From NCBI GenBank assembly GCA_964555515.1, contig CAZKSJ010000049.1, forward strand, positions 1 through 5,140: a stretch of DNA of 5,140 nucleotides, written 5' to 3'. Positions 1-5,140 of this stretch are shown in pieces; position 1 is the stretch's first letter, and every line of letters begins with the position of its first letter. The notes beneath the pieces were generated by a model. The model saw only the letters and a program-made list of their open reading frames with translations, had not been told where the DNA came from and made no database searches. The DNA is from UBA1388 sp964555515 (lineage in GTDB: Bacteria > Patescibacteriota > Microgenomatia > UBA1400 > PJMF01). The position numbers and the translations under genes are program-made.

Positions 1-862
1 TAGATAGGGAGTAAACTCGGCTGAGATAGGTAAAAATATTATTAATTAGATACCAAGGATTGCTTTGGGCTGACCCTGCAAAAGTGACAAATTCCCATAC
101 TTTATGCCCGACCCATAAACCAAACACACCCAGTTGGGCAAAGTTGTGGGTGAGGTCAAAGATGATCTGGGGGAGCAAGCCTAAGCCAATGCCGAGCACC
201 AGCCACCCCACTTTTTTGGTTTTGAGAATACTCAATTGCTTAGATCGCCACAACACATATGGTATGGCCACCAGCAAAGCGGCTAAAGCCAATTCAAATT
301 GGAAGAGCAGCGCAAACGTCAAGCCAGCGAACAATAGACTATAAGGTTTCTTTTTCCACAAGGCATAAAGCGCAATTAAGTAGAGAATGGCAAACAAAGG
401 AATGGGGGTGGTGTGATACGGCACGCGTGCACCTGCAATTGCCAGCGGTGATGCAGCCAAAATCATCGTAGTCAGCAGCCCAGTTTTTTGATTGATGGTG
501 ACTGTCAGAAATTCATAAGTGATGATCAAGGTAGCAATCGAGAGTAATGCATATCCTATCGACACAGCATGGGTGTTGGCCCCAAATATTTTAATAATGG
601 CCATTGAGTACCAAATACTGAGCGGCCCTTGTTTAAAGCGAGGCACACTAGAGGGAATACCTAACAAGGGGAGTTCGCCAGATTGTAAGGCTGCATGCGC
701 CACCAAGAGATCCCTCCCAGCATCGCTGAACAAGATACCCTTAGAGTCAAGCGCGTTGAGCCTTAAGTATGCTCCTAGAGCAACAAAAATGACCAATAAT
801 ACCACCAATTTGGTAGTGGCTTGCTCTAACTTGAAGTGACCAACTATTCTTGACAATTTCAC
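1..862 (-). CDS. GT-C type membrane glycosyltransferase (PMT/ArnT-like, RgtA-type domain), C-terminus beyond window
   Basis: I translated this frame from the reverse complement; it stays open from 862 to the window edge (287 codons) and is cut at its C-terminus. Enzymes of this kind move a sugar from a lipid-phosphate carrier onto an acceptor at the outer face of the membrane. The protein opens with a short basic stretch, then a first membrane helix at about residues 18-35. Next comes a loop reading FSDAGRD (45-51), where Asp47 or Asp51 matches the catalytic acid/base position of GT-C enzymes. LPLLGIPSS and FKQGPLSIWY (about 64-85) follow, then many hydrophobic helices and PYHTTPIPLF (about 148-157). 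This order fits the PMT_2/RgtA-like families. The GTG at 862 is chosen because it lies six bases after a -10 box (TATGAT, 874-869). An in-frame ATG at 952 would overlap the zwf start. Acceptor and sugar cannot be inferred. Confidence 0.85.
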   Translation of the reverse strand, partial: MKLSRIVGHFKLEQATTKLVVLLVIFVALGAYLRLNALDSKGILFSDAGRDLLVAHAALQSGELPLLGIPSSVPRFKQGPLSIWYSMAIIKIFGANTHAVSIGYALLSIATLIITYEFLTVTINQKTGLLTTMILAASPLAIAGARVPYHTTPIPLFAILYLIALYALWKKKPYSLLFAGLTFALLFQFELALAALLVAIPYVLWRSKQLSILKTKKVGWLVLGIGLGLLPQIIFDLTHNFAQLGVFGLWVGHKVWEFVTFAGSAQSNPWYLINNIFTYLSRVYSLS

Positions 863-864
863 AT

Positions 865-874
865 TGGTATCATA
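865..874. promoter_or_regulatory. Symmetric bidirectional -10 element between the glycosyltransferase and zwf
   Basis: On the plus strand TGG (865-867) followed by TATCAT (868-873) forms an extended -10 with a five-of-six hexamer; transcription would begin near 880 and give zwf a leader of about 70 bases. On the minus strand the same bases read TATGAT (874-869), placing a start at about 862, the GTG of the glycosyltransferase. A consensus TTGACA lies at 850-855 but is only 12 bases from TATCAT, too close to act as its -35. It could serve a weaker box, CATACT at 871-876, with a 15-base spacer. Shared symmetric -10 elements are a known basis of divergent bacterial transcription; its use here is inferred. 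Confidence 0.5.
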
Positions 875-950
875 CTTAAAATTTGGTAGTGAAACCACTA
901 TCTTTTTTTTGTCATCACTGTTAAACTTTCGGGCAAATCCGCACTTCTTC

Positions 951-2432
951 ATGCAACCAATAGAACCATCTTTAACCATATTATTGCTTGGTGCAACAGG
1001 CGATTTAGCCAAAAGAAAAATCTTACCGGCAATTTTTCAACTTTTCAAAAAAGATGTCATGCCGAAGAACTTTCATTTAATTGGTGTGGCCCGCCGGTCA
1101 ATGACGCATCTGCAATTCCAAGAATATGTCAAAGAAGTCATTCACGCACCAGCAGAAGATTTAGACTGGCCAAATTTTTCCCAAAATTTGTTTTTTGTGA
1201 GTGGGGATGTGACCAATCCCGCCAGTTTTAAAAAACTCAAAAAGTGTCACCAGCAGTTGGAAAATTGTGGCAATCATTTATGGTATGTGGCCACACTACC
1301 CAGACTATACCTAGACGTAATTCGCAACATCAAAGAATTAAGTTTAGAAAAAGCAAGTTGTGGTTGGACAAAAATTCTGCTGGAAAAACCATTTGGGACT
1401 GATCTAACCAGTTCTAAACAACTTAACAGAGAATTGTTGCAGGTTTTTGAGGAAGACCAGATTTATCGCATCGATCACTTTTTAGCCAAAGAGACTATTC
1501 AGAATTTAATGGTTTTTCGGTTCGGGAATGGTATCTTTGAACACCTCTGGAATCATCATCATGTTGATAACATCCAGATTACCGTTTCTGAGCAGATGGG
1601 CATCAATGACCGGGCAGATTTCTATGACTCAATCGGGGTGGTGCGGGATGTGGTCCAGAATCACATGTTGCAGATGTTGACGATGACGATGATGGAAGAA
1701 CCAGCCGATTTGCAGCCAAAAACGATTCATACTCACCGGATGCAGTTTTTATCACAGCTCGAAATTATGGATCCCATCTTGGATCCTGACAAAGTGGTGT
1801 TTGGCCAGTATGATCAAGGAGAATTTTCTGGAACACCAGTCAAAGCTTACTGTCAGGAAGCAAAGGAGTTGCGTGATTCTCGCACCCCAACGGCTATGGC
1901 TGCGAAATTGTGTGTCAATTCAGAACGGTGGCGTGGCACACCTATTTATCTTCGTGCTGGCAAGAGGCTCGCTCAATCTGTCGCAGAAATTACTTTTCAG
2001 TTCAAAGAACCAATTAATGCCATGTTTAAGAACCAAGGGATTAAACAGTATAGTAACCAATTAACCTTGCGTATTCAACCCAATGAGGGTGTGGTGCTGC
2101 GCATGAACGTCAAGCAGCCTGGGCTGGATCTTAATATGAGTCAAGTGCCCATGCAGTTTTGTTATAAGTCTGAATTTCAGATGGGTTTGGTGGAAGCGTA
2201 CGAAAAGTTGATTTACGATGCCGCCCAGAGTGATCCCACGCTTTTTCCCCAAGCACAGGATATTGAGGCATCATGGAGAATTGTGCAGCCTCTATTAGAT
2301 TATTTAGAGGAAACTAAGTTAAGACCAGATTTGTATCCTTCAGGTAGTTGGGGGCCAGCCTCTTTTCAAAAGTTGCTCAAGGCCGATGGTAGGCAGTGGT
2401 CTGAGCCAAGCCCCAACGTGTGTAATTTTTAA
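951..2432 (+). CDS. zwf: Glucose-6-phosphate 1-dehydrogenase
   Basis: This enzyme oxidises glucose 6-phosphate to 6-phosphogluconolactone and reduces NADP+ (or NAD+), the first step of the oxidative pentose phosphate pathway in the cytoplasm. At 493 residues it is full length. The N-terminal nucleotide-binding fingerprint GATGDLAKRK is at 14-23 and EKPFG, with a substrate-binding Lys, at 145-149. The signature RIDHFLAKE is at 173-181, and His238 lies in VVQNHMLQ. Asp175, His176 and His238 correspond to the catalytic Asp177/His178/His240 of the Leuconostoc enzyme. YLRAGKRL and a C-terminal PSGSWGP also fit. The signature carries Ala179 where Gly is usual. The ATG at 951 is chosen because GATGDLAKRK then sits at its usual distance from the start, and the upstream TTG at 864 overlaps the promoter. 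No Shine-Dalgarno sequence is visible. The next gene is 84 bases downstream with its own promoter. Confidence 0.97.
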   Translation: MQPIEPSLTILLLGATGDLAKRKILPAIFQLFKKDVMPKNFHLIGVARRSMTHLQFQEYVKEVIHAPAEDLDWPNFSQNLFFVSGDVTNPASFKKLKKCHQQLENCGNHLWYVATLPRLYLDVIRNIKELSLEKASCGWTKILLEKPFGTDLTSSKQLNRELLQVFEEDQIYRIDHFLAKETIQNLMVFRFGNGIFEHLWNHHHVDNIQITVSEQMGINDRADFYDSIGVVRDVVQNHMLQMLTMTMMEEPADLQPKTIHTHRMQFLSQLEIMDPILDPDKVVFGQYDQGEFSGTPVKAYCQEAKELRDSRTPTAMAAKLCVNSERWRGTPIYLRAGKRLAQSVAEITFQFKEPINAMFKNQGIKQYSNQLTLRIQPNEGVVLRMNVKQPGLDLNMSQVPMQFCYKSEFQMGLVEAYEKLIYDAAQSDPTLFPQAQDIEASWRIVQPLLDYLEETKLRPDLYPSGSWGPASFQKLLKADGRQWSEPSPNVCNF

Positions 2433-2469
2433 GCATTCTCATCTTCAGAAGCTCGCAGGTGATCGATTA

Positions 2470-2488
2470 TATGCAACTCTGTTGCATA
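2470..2488. promoter_or_regulatory. Perfect 19-bp palindrome, candidate operator of the ZIP gene
   Basis: Two 8-base arms, TATGCAAC (2470-2477) and GTTGCATA (2481-2488), are exact inverted repeats around TCT. The right arm covers the predicted -35 hexamer of the ZIP gene (2482-2487), so a bound dimer would block RNA polymerase. Length and symmetry resemble the 19-bp boxes of Fur/Zur-type metal regulators, and the downstream gene is a metal transporter, so metal-dependent repression is a reasonable guess. The regulator is not in this window and I do not recognise the exact sequence. No T-run follows, so it is unlikely to be a zwf terminator. Confidence 0.5.
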
Positions 2489-2510
2489 ATCTGAAAATAT
2501 CCTTTACAAT
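2482..2510 (+). promoter_or_regulatory. Predicted promoter of the ZIP transporter gene (leaderless)
   Basis: TTGCAT (2482-2487) and TACAAT (2505-2510) are separated by 17 bases. The -10 matches consensus at five of six positions, the -35 at three. Transcription would begin about seven bases after the -10, which is the G of the GTG start codon at 2517. No Shine-Dalgarno sequence precedes that codon, consistent with a leaderless mRNA. Confidence 0.5.
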
Positions 2511-2516
2511 ACTTTT

Positions 2517-3248
2517 GTGCCAACTGCTTTTTTAATTTTAATCAGTACATTTTTCCTCAGCCTAGGCGCAGTCATGGGTGCCGTGACTTTGCTCCTTTCC
2601 AAAAAACACTTACAAAAAATGTTGATGGTTTTAGTCGGCTTGTCTGCCGGCACATTGTTGGGTGGAGCATTTCTGCACTTGCTGCCCGAATCTTTTGAAA
2701 ACATGGAAGTTCACCAAGCAATGCTGATTACGCTTGTTTCAATTGTGTTATTTTTTGTAGTGGAAAAGTTTTTGCACTGGCGCCATTGTCATCGTGCAGA
2801 TTGTGATGTGCACACCATTGGTCAAATGAACTTGATTGGGGATGCTATTCACAATTTTATGGATGGCTTAATTATTGCTGCTGCTTATGTGATTGATGTC
2901 AATTTAGGTATTGCTACCACCGTGGCGGTGGCATTTCATGAAATTCCTCAAGAGCTAGGAGATTTTGGGGTGCTTTTGCACGCGGGTTGGCAGCCAAAGA
3001 GAGCACTCATTGCAAACTTCTTGGTTGCCATGACGATCGTGTTTGGTGGGTTATTTGGTTACTTTTTGTCTGAACAATCAGTTGCACTCGTTCCTTACTT
3101 ATTGCCCATCGCCGCCGGTAGCTTTATTTACATCGCCGCTTCAGATTTAATTCCGGAAATAAGGCAGGAGCGGAGTATGCGCCGCTCACTAGGCAGCATT
3201 ATGATGTTTATTGTCGGCGTGGGAATTATGCTCACCCTGGCTCATTAA
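2517..3248 (+). CDS. ZIP-family divalent metal transporter (LIV-1-like)
   Basis: ZIP proteins carry Zn2+, and often Fe2+ or Mn2+, across the cytoplasmic membrane, usually inward. This 243-residue protein is of usual length for a bacterial member. Hydrophobic helices lie near residues 4-27, 34-56, 68-86, 105-126, 128-155, 164-184, 189-210 and 224-242, giving eight spans. TM4 has HNFMD (112-116) and TM5 has HEIPQELGD (141-149), the two motifs that form the binuclear metal site; their form matches the LIV-1 group. The second His of the LIV-1 HEIPHE motif is Gln145 here. The cytoplasmic loop after TM3 is rich in His and Cys (His87, His90, Cys91, His92, Cys96, His99), as in metal-sensing loops of the family. 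The start is GTG 2517: the frame has a stop at 2487-2489 and no other start codon in between. The metal carried cannot be told from sequence. Confidence 0.92.
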   Translation: MPTAFLILISTFFLSLGAVMGAVTLLLSKKHLQKMLMVLVGLSAGTLLGGAFLHLLPESFENMEVHQAMLITLVSIVLFFVVEKFLHWRHCHRADCDVHTIGQMNLIGDAIHNFMDGLIIAAAYVIDVNLGIATTVAVAFHEIPQELGDFGVLLHAGWQPKRALIANFLVAMTIVFGGLFGYFLSEQSVALVPYLLPIAAGSFIYIAASDLIPEIRQERSMRRSLGSIMMFIVGVGIMLTLAH

Positions 3249-3287
3249 TTGATTTGAATTGGTAAGTCTTTGACAATGAGGTAATTT

Positions 3288-3317
3288 TTCTTTGAGTTGA
3301 GGAATGACTCAAGAGAA
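3288..3317. repeat. Bulged stem-loop between two convergent genes
   Basis: The arm at 3288-3297 (TTCTTTGAGT) pairs with 3307-3317 (ACTCAAGAGAA), giving ten base pairs with G3313 bulged and a nine-base loop. It lies between the ends of the ZIP gene and the convergent NDK-like gene, where a two-way transcription stop would be expected. Neither strand shows a T-run after the stem, so it is not a standard intrinsic terminator; it might instead protect mRNA ends. Confidence 0.35.
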
Positions 3318-3333
3318 GATTGGATCTGGTAAA

Positions 3334-4056
3334 TTATTGCTCAGCGTTATCTAGGATCTTTTGTAGAAATGAGACCAATAACTTCAGTTCACGATGGACA
3401 CTCTCAATACTATCGCTGCCGTGTAGTAAATTGTTGTGGTTATCTTTTGCCCATCTTGCTCTGAGCGCAGAGGATTCTTCTATCCGCAATTTTTCTACAT
3501 CCCAGCTTTCACCCATTTGCCGTCGCCATTCTACAACAGCATTGCCGTTGGGGTCATGAAGTAGCATCCAAGTGACCGGTCCTCTTTTCATCATCGCCAC
3601 GTGTTCTTCCCACCTGTTCTGCAACTCCAACCCATATCGGTTTGGGTCAGTGGGTGGAATTCTCAATTGGGTTTCGCGGGGTGCGCCACTATAAAATTGT
3701 TCAATGAACTCATCATCTGTCGTGAGCGAAATGTCAAAGACCACTTCTAATGGGTTTTTAATTTCATGCAAGATTTGAGTGGCGATAGCAGAATCGGTGA
3801 TGTCGTCAAGCTGTTCAAATTTCTCTGGTAAAATTGCCGCATCAATTTCTGGTTTGATCATGCCAATTGTCAACATACCGCACTCAATTAACTGTTGTAT
3901 TGACTCGCTACTTAAAATGTCGATTATTTGCCCTAAGGTCTCCTTGTGGATGAGTTCAATTTGGCCAATAAGTGCTGGAGCATGTTCAGGAGAAATAGCT
4001 GATCTTTCTAATTCTGGAACAATTAGGTAGTGCAATAGTTCAAGACTTTTTCGCAT
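3334..4056 (-). CDS. Divergent nucleoside-diphosphate kinase-like protein with N-terminal extension
   Basis: NDK passes a phosphate between nucleoside tri- and diphosphates through a phosphohistidine. In this 240-residue protein the kinase fold appears to start near residue 61 with LTIGMIKP, where Lys68 matches the conserved Lys12. It continues through a helix and strand to FY (121-122, Tyr52 equivalent), GPV (159-161), WRRQMG (177-182, Arg88 equivalent) and Ser184 in the Thr94 place. Arg199 matches Arg105. NLLHGSDS (209-216) carries Asn115 and the catalytic histidine as His212, and Glu223 matches Glu129. The full catalytic set is therefore recognisable. Unlike typical NDKs of about 140-150 residues, it has a helical N-terminal extension of about 60 residues and a roughly 20-residue insert after Tyr122. 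The ATG at 4056 lies 12 bases after a perfect TATAAT and has no Shine-Dalgarno sequence. The family match is by eye; specificity is uncertain. Confidence 0.75.
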   Translation of the reverse strand: MRKSLELLHYLIVPELERSAISPEHAPALIGQIELIHKETLGQIIDILSSESIQQLIECGMLTIGMIKPEIDAAILPEKFEQLDDITDSAIATQILHEIKNPLEVVFDISLTTDDEFIEQFYSGAPRETQLRIPPTDPNRYGLELQNRWEEHVAMMKRGPVTWMLLHDPNGNAVVEWRRQMGESWDVEKLRIEESSALRARWAKDNHNNLLHGSDSIESVHRELKLLVSFLQKILDNAEQ

Positions 4057-4064
4057 ATAATTGG

Positions 4065-4074
4065 TGGTATTATA
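4065..4074. promoter_or_regulatory. Symmetric bidirectional -10 element between the NDK-like gene and the 210-residue protein
   Basis: The plus strand has TGG (4065-4067) plus TATTAT (4068-4073), an extended -10 predicting a start near 4080 and a leader of about 34 bases with a ribosome binding site. The minus strand reads a perfect TATAAT (4074-4069), predicting a start near 4062 and a leader of only about six bases for the NDK-like gene. No good -35 is visible on the minus strand. The 10-mer differs from the one at 865-874 at a single base. Confidence 0.55.
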
Positions 4075-4101
4075 AGCCTAAACTTAATTATTTAAAGATA
4101 T

Positions 4102-4110
4102 AAAGAGGTG
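4102..4110 (+). promoter_or_regulatory. Shine-Dalgarno sequence deciding the start at 4114
   Basis: AAAGAGGTG is close to the anti-16S consensus; its GAGG core (4105-4108) is five bases from the ATG at 4114. A GTG at 4108 in the same frame lies inside this site and is therefore not the likely start. Confidence 0.75.
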
Positions 4111-4113
4111 AAT

Positions 4114-4746
4114 ATGCAAGAATCTGCACAAGAGCAACCAGGTGAAGTTGAACAGTTGGTTGATACAAAGAGACGCATGGCATATGCAGAGATAGCTGAA
4201 ATAATTGGTGGTGAGGTAACAGCGGAGCGTGTTGCGGGTGTGATTAACTTGTTAAATTCAGGCCATATCGTCCATGGTATTAAAACTAGAGCAGGTGGGG
4301 AAAACGTAAATCAGCAGGGAGTGCTGCGTAAAACTCCAGAAGGTGGACGGATTAGTTGCTGGACGTCTGGCTTGAACGTGTTTTTCAACTCAATGAACGG
4401 TGGTGACATGAAAACCTTTGATACTACATTTTTTCATTATGCGCATGCAGGTGATTCAATGATTATTGCAATCACAAACACTGAATTGCTAGCTGGCTTA
4501 GGTGTTGAAGTACAATTTGTTAAGGATGCATACGCGTCTCTCACTGTTGAACTACCAAGGGATAAAATGGCTCTGCTCAGAGTGATTAATCCTCCAGAAA
4601 ATTCTGAGTCAATTGAGAGAGTTCAGGCGCTTGAGAGAGCAATGTTTCAATTACTGGAACGAGTTTTAACGGGTGGATATCAGGGTGGGGAGCTGATTGA
4701 ATTAGACCTATCCACTAGTGAAGTAAGCAGGCAGGTTGTTAGCTGA
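4114..4746 (+). CDS. Hypothetical protein, 210 residues, family not recognised
   Basis: I do not recognise the family. The protein is soluble, with no signal peptide or membrane helix. Residues 1-20 are acidic and probably disordered. Residues 22-50 look like two or three short helices (AYAEIAEIIG, then ERVAGVINLL). The core has HIVHGIKTRAGGEN (51-64), QQGVL (67-71), PEGGRISCWTSG (75-86), TFDTTFFHYAHAGD (101-114) and a strand SMIIAIT (115-121). Then come a mixed strand region to about 160, a helix (165-187) and an acidic end. The order of an HG-bearing strand, a GVL turn and a GG-I-S-x-W-T strand loosely recalls ADP-ribosyltransferase-like folds, but this is a guess. A strong ribosome binding site and a clean long frame support a real gene. 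It diverges from the NDK-like gene and shares a promoter element with it, so the two may be co-controlled. Confidence 0.8.
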   Translation: MQESAQEQPGEVEQLVDTKRRMAYAEIAEIIGGEVTAERVAGVINLLNSGHIVHGIKTRAGGENVNQQGVLRKTPEGGRISCWTSGLNVFFNSMNGGDMKTFDTTFFHYAHAGDSMIIAITNTELLAGLGVEVQFVKDAYASLTVELPRDKMALLRVINPPENSESIERVQALERAMFQLLERVLTGGYQGGELIELDLSTSEVSRQVVS

Positions 4747-4799
4747 CCAAATGTTAAATCATTAAATAACCCAATCATGAATAATTATTGCTAATTAAT

Positions 4800-4817
4800 G
4801 TCACATAGATGAGTGAC
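4800..4817. repeat. Short inverted repeat downstream of the 210-residue protein
   Basis: GTCAC (4800-4804) and GTGAC (4813-4817) are perfect 5-base arms around an eight-base loop. No T-run follows, so a terminator role is doubtful; it may be chance or a protein site. Confidence 0.25.
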
Positions 4818-4855
4818 GGCAACAAATCATTTCCTAAAAAAAATGTCTACTGAAC

Positions 4856-4940
4856 GCGGAAGCAACGGAAGTGCGCTTGAAAGCAGGTGTTTATAAAACT
4901 AGTCCGCTTGATGCATTCCGCTTGGACAGATTACAGTCCA
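4856..4940 (+). other. Possible structured RNA leader ahead of the secreted-protein gene
   Basis: GCGGAAGCA (4856-4864) pairs with TGC and TTCCGC (4912-4914, 4916-4921), nine base pairs with A4915 bulged, enclosing about 47 bases. Inside, CGGA (4866-4869) can pair with TCCG (4903-4906). A second hairpin follows: TGGAC (4923-4927) with GTCCA (4936-4940). TCCGCTTG occurs twice (4903-4910, 4917-4924), so GCGGA at 4856-4860 could pair with either copy, an arrangement compatible with a switch. I match it to no known riboswitch. Against it, a possible -10 (TATAAA, 4892-4897) lies inside the element, and if that is the promoter the stem would not be transcribed whole. Confidence 0.3.
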
Positions 4941-4962
4941 CCGAAGTATTAAGTAATTAGTT

Positions 4963-4968
4963 AAGGAG
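4963..4968 (+). promoter_or_regulatory. Shine-Dalgarno sequence of the secreted-protein gene
   Basis: AAGGAG lies seven bases before the ATG at 4976. It is the strongest ribosome binding site in the window and suggests the gene is well translated. Confidence 0.85.
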
Positions 4969-4975
4969 ACTAATT

Positions 4976-5140
4976 ATGAACAACATTAAAAAAGCGGTGA
5001 TGGGTGGCGTGGCCGGCGCAACAATGCTTGCGAGCACGATAATGCCAGTGCTTGCGGCTAAACCAAACCCTTCAGCCAATAATGGTTTGATGATGAATGG
5101 TCAGTCGGAAGTTAGACACCTTGAGTTGTATCAAAAGGAC
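4976..5140 (+). CDS. Exported protein with N-terminal signal peptide, C-terminus beyond window
   Basis: The frame is open from ATG 4976 to the window end (55 codons). The first 28 residues form a standard Sec signal peptide. Lys5 and Lys6 give the positive N-region, residues 7-23 form a small-residue-rich hydrophobic core, and VLA-A at 25-28 is a likely signal peptidase I site with cleavage after Ala27. The mature start is polar (KPNPSANNGLMMNG, then charged residues), with no lipobox Cys, so the product is probably secreted or surface-exposed rather than a lipoprotein. A strong ribosome binding site precedes it. Nothing in the visible part identifies a function. The 229-bp gap before it suggests its own promoter, which I cannot place firmly. 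Confidence 0.82.
   Translation, partial: MNNIKKAVMGGVAGATMLASTIMPVLAAKPNPSANNGLMMNGQSEVRHLELYQKD

Noticed and set aside
60..839. Plus-strand open frames across the first 840 bases
   Set aside because: They are antisense to the glycosyltransferase, whose frame encodes a coherent membrane protein with family motifs; the plus-strand translations have no recognisable features.
864..950. N-terminal extension of zwf to a TTG at 864
   Set aside because: It begins inside the predicted promoter, has no ribosome binding site, and adds 29 residues not typical of G6PD; ATG 951 puts the nucleotide-binding motif at its normal position.
2433..2516. Intrinsic terminator for zwf
   Set aside because: The only strong hairpin is the 19-bp palindrome, and no T-run follows it.
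951..3248. zwf and the ZIP gene as a simple operon
   Set aside because: They are co-directional with an 84-base gap, but a promoter and palindrome lie between them; read-through cannot be excluded.
4843..4896. 17-codon open frame beginning at ATG 4843
   Set aside because: No ribosome binding site, and it overlaps the possible structured element; such short frames occur by chance.
4856..4922. tRNA-like fold with an acceptor-like stem
   Set aside because: It lacks the T-loop TTC motif and recognisable D and anticodon arms, and the 3' end does not fit a tRNA.

Overview
The window is gene-dense, moderately AT-rich bacterial DNA with short intergenic gaps. It holds four complete protein genes and two that run off the ends. 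Several traits recall the Candidate Phyla Radiation (Patescibacteria, perhaps Microgenomates). These are a multi-span GT-C glycosyltransferase with GRDLLVA, LPLLGIPSS and PYHTTPIPLF segments, a small secreted protein of simple composition, an unfamiliar 210-residue protein, and start codons lying directly behind -10 boxes. This placement is inferred from style and has not been tested.

Layout. A GT-C membrane glycosyltransferase (862 to 1, minus, C-terminus missing) diverges from zwf, glucose-6-phosphate dehydrogenase (951-2432, plus). Next comes a ZIP-family metal transporter (2517-3248, plus), preceded by a perfect 19-bp palindrome that overlaps its predicted -35. It converges on a minus-strand gene (4056 to 3334). 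That gene has a divergent nucleoside-diphosphate-kinase domain with all the catalytic residues recognisable behind a roughly 60-residue N-terminal extension. It in turn diverges from an unrecognised 210-residue protein (4114-4746, plus). A 229-bp gap with inverted repeats leads to a signal-peptide protein (4976 onward, plus) cut by the window end.

Regulation is the most distinctive aspect. Both divergent pairs are separated by the same symmetric element, TGGTATNATA (865-874 and 4065-4074). It gives an extended -10 on the plus strand and an overlapping -10 on the minus strand. Two genes (glycosyltransferase and ZIP) have a GTG start exactly six bases after a -10 box, as expected for leaderless mRNAs. 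The last two plus-strand genes instead have clear Shine-Dalgarno sequences.

The genes do not form one pathway. They cover NADPH supply (zwf), divalent-metal transport (ZIP), nucleotide phosphorylation (NDK-like), envelope glycosylation (GT-C) and an exported protein. No CRISPR array, insertion sequence, rRNA or tRNA was seen.
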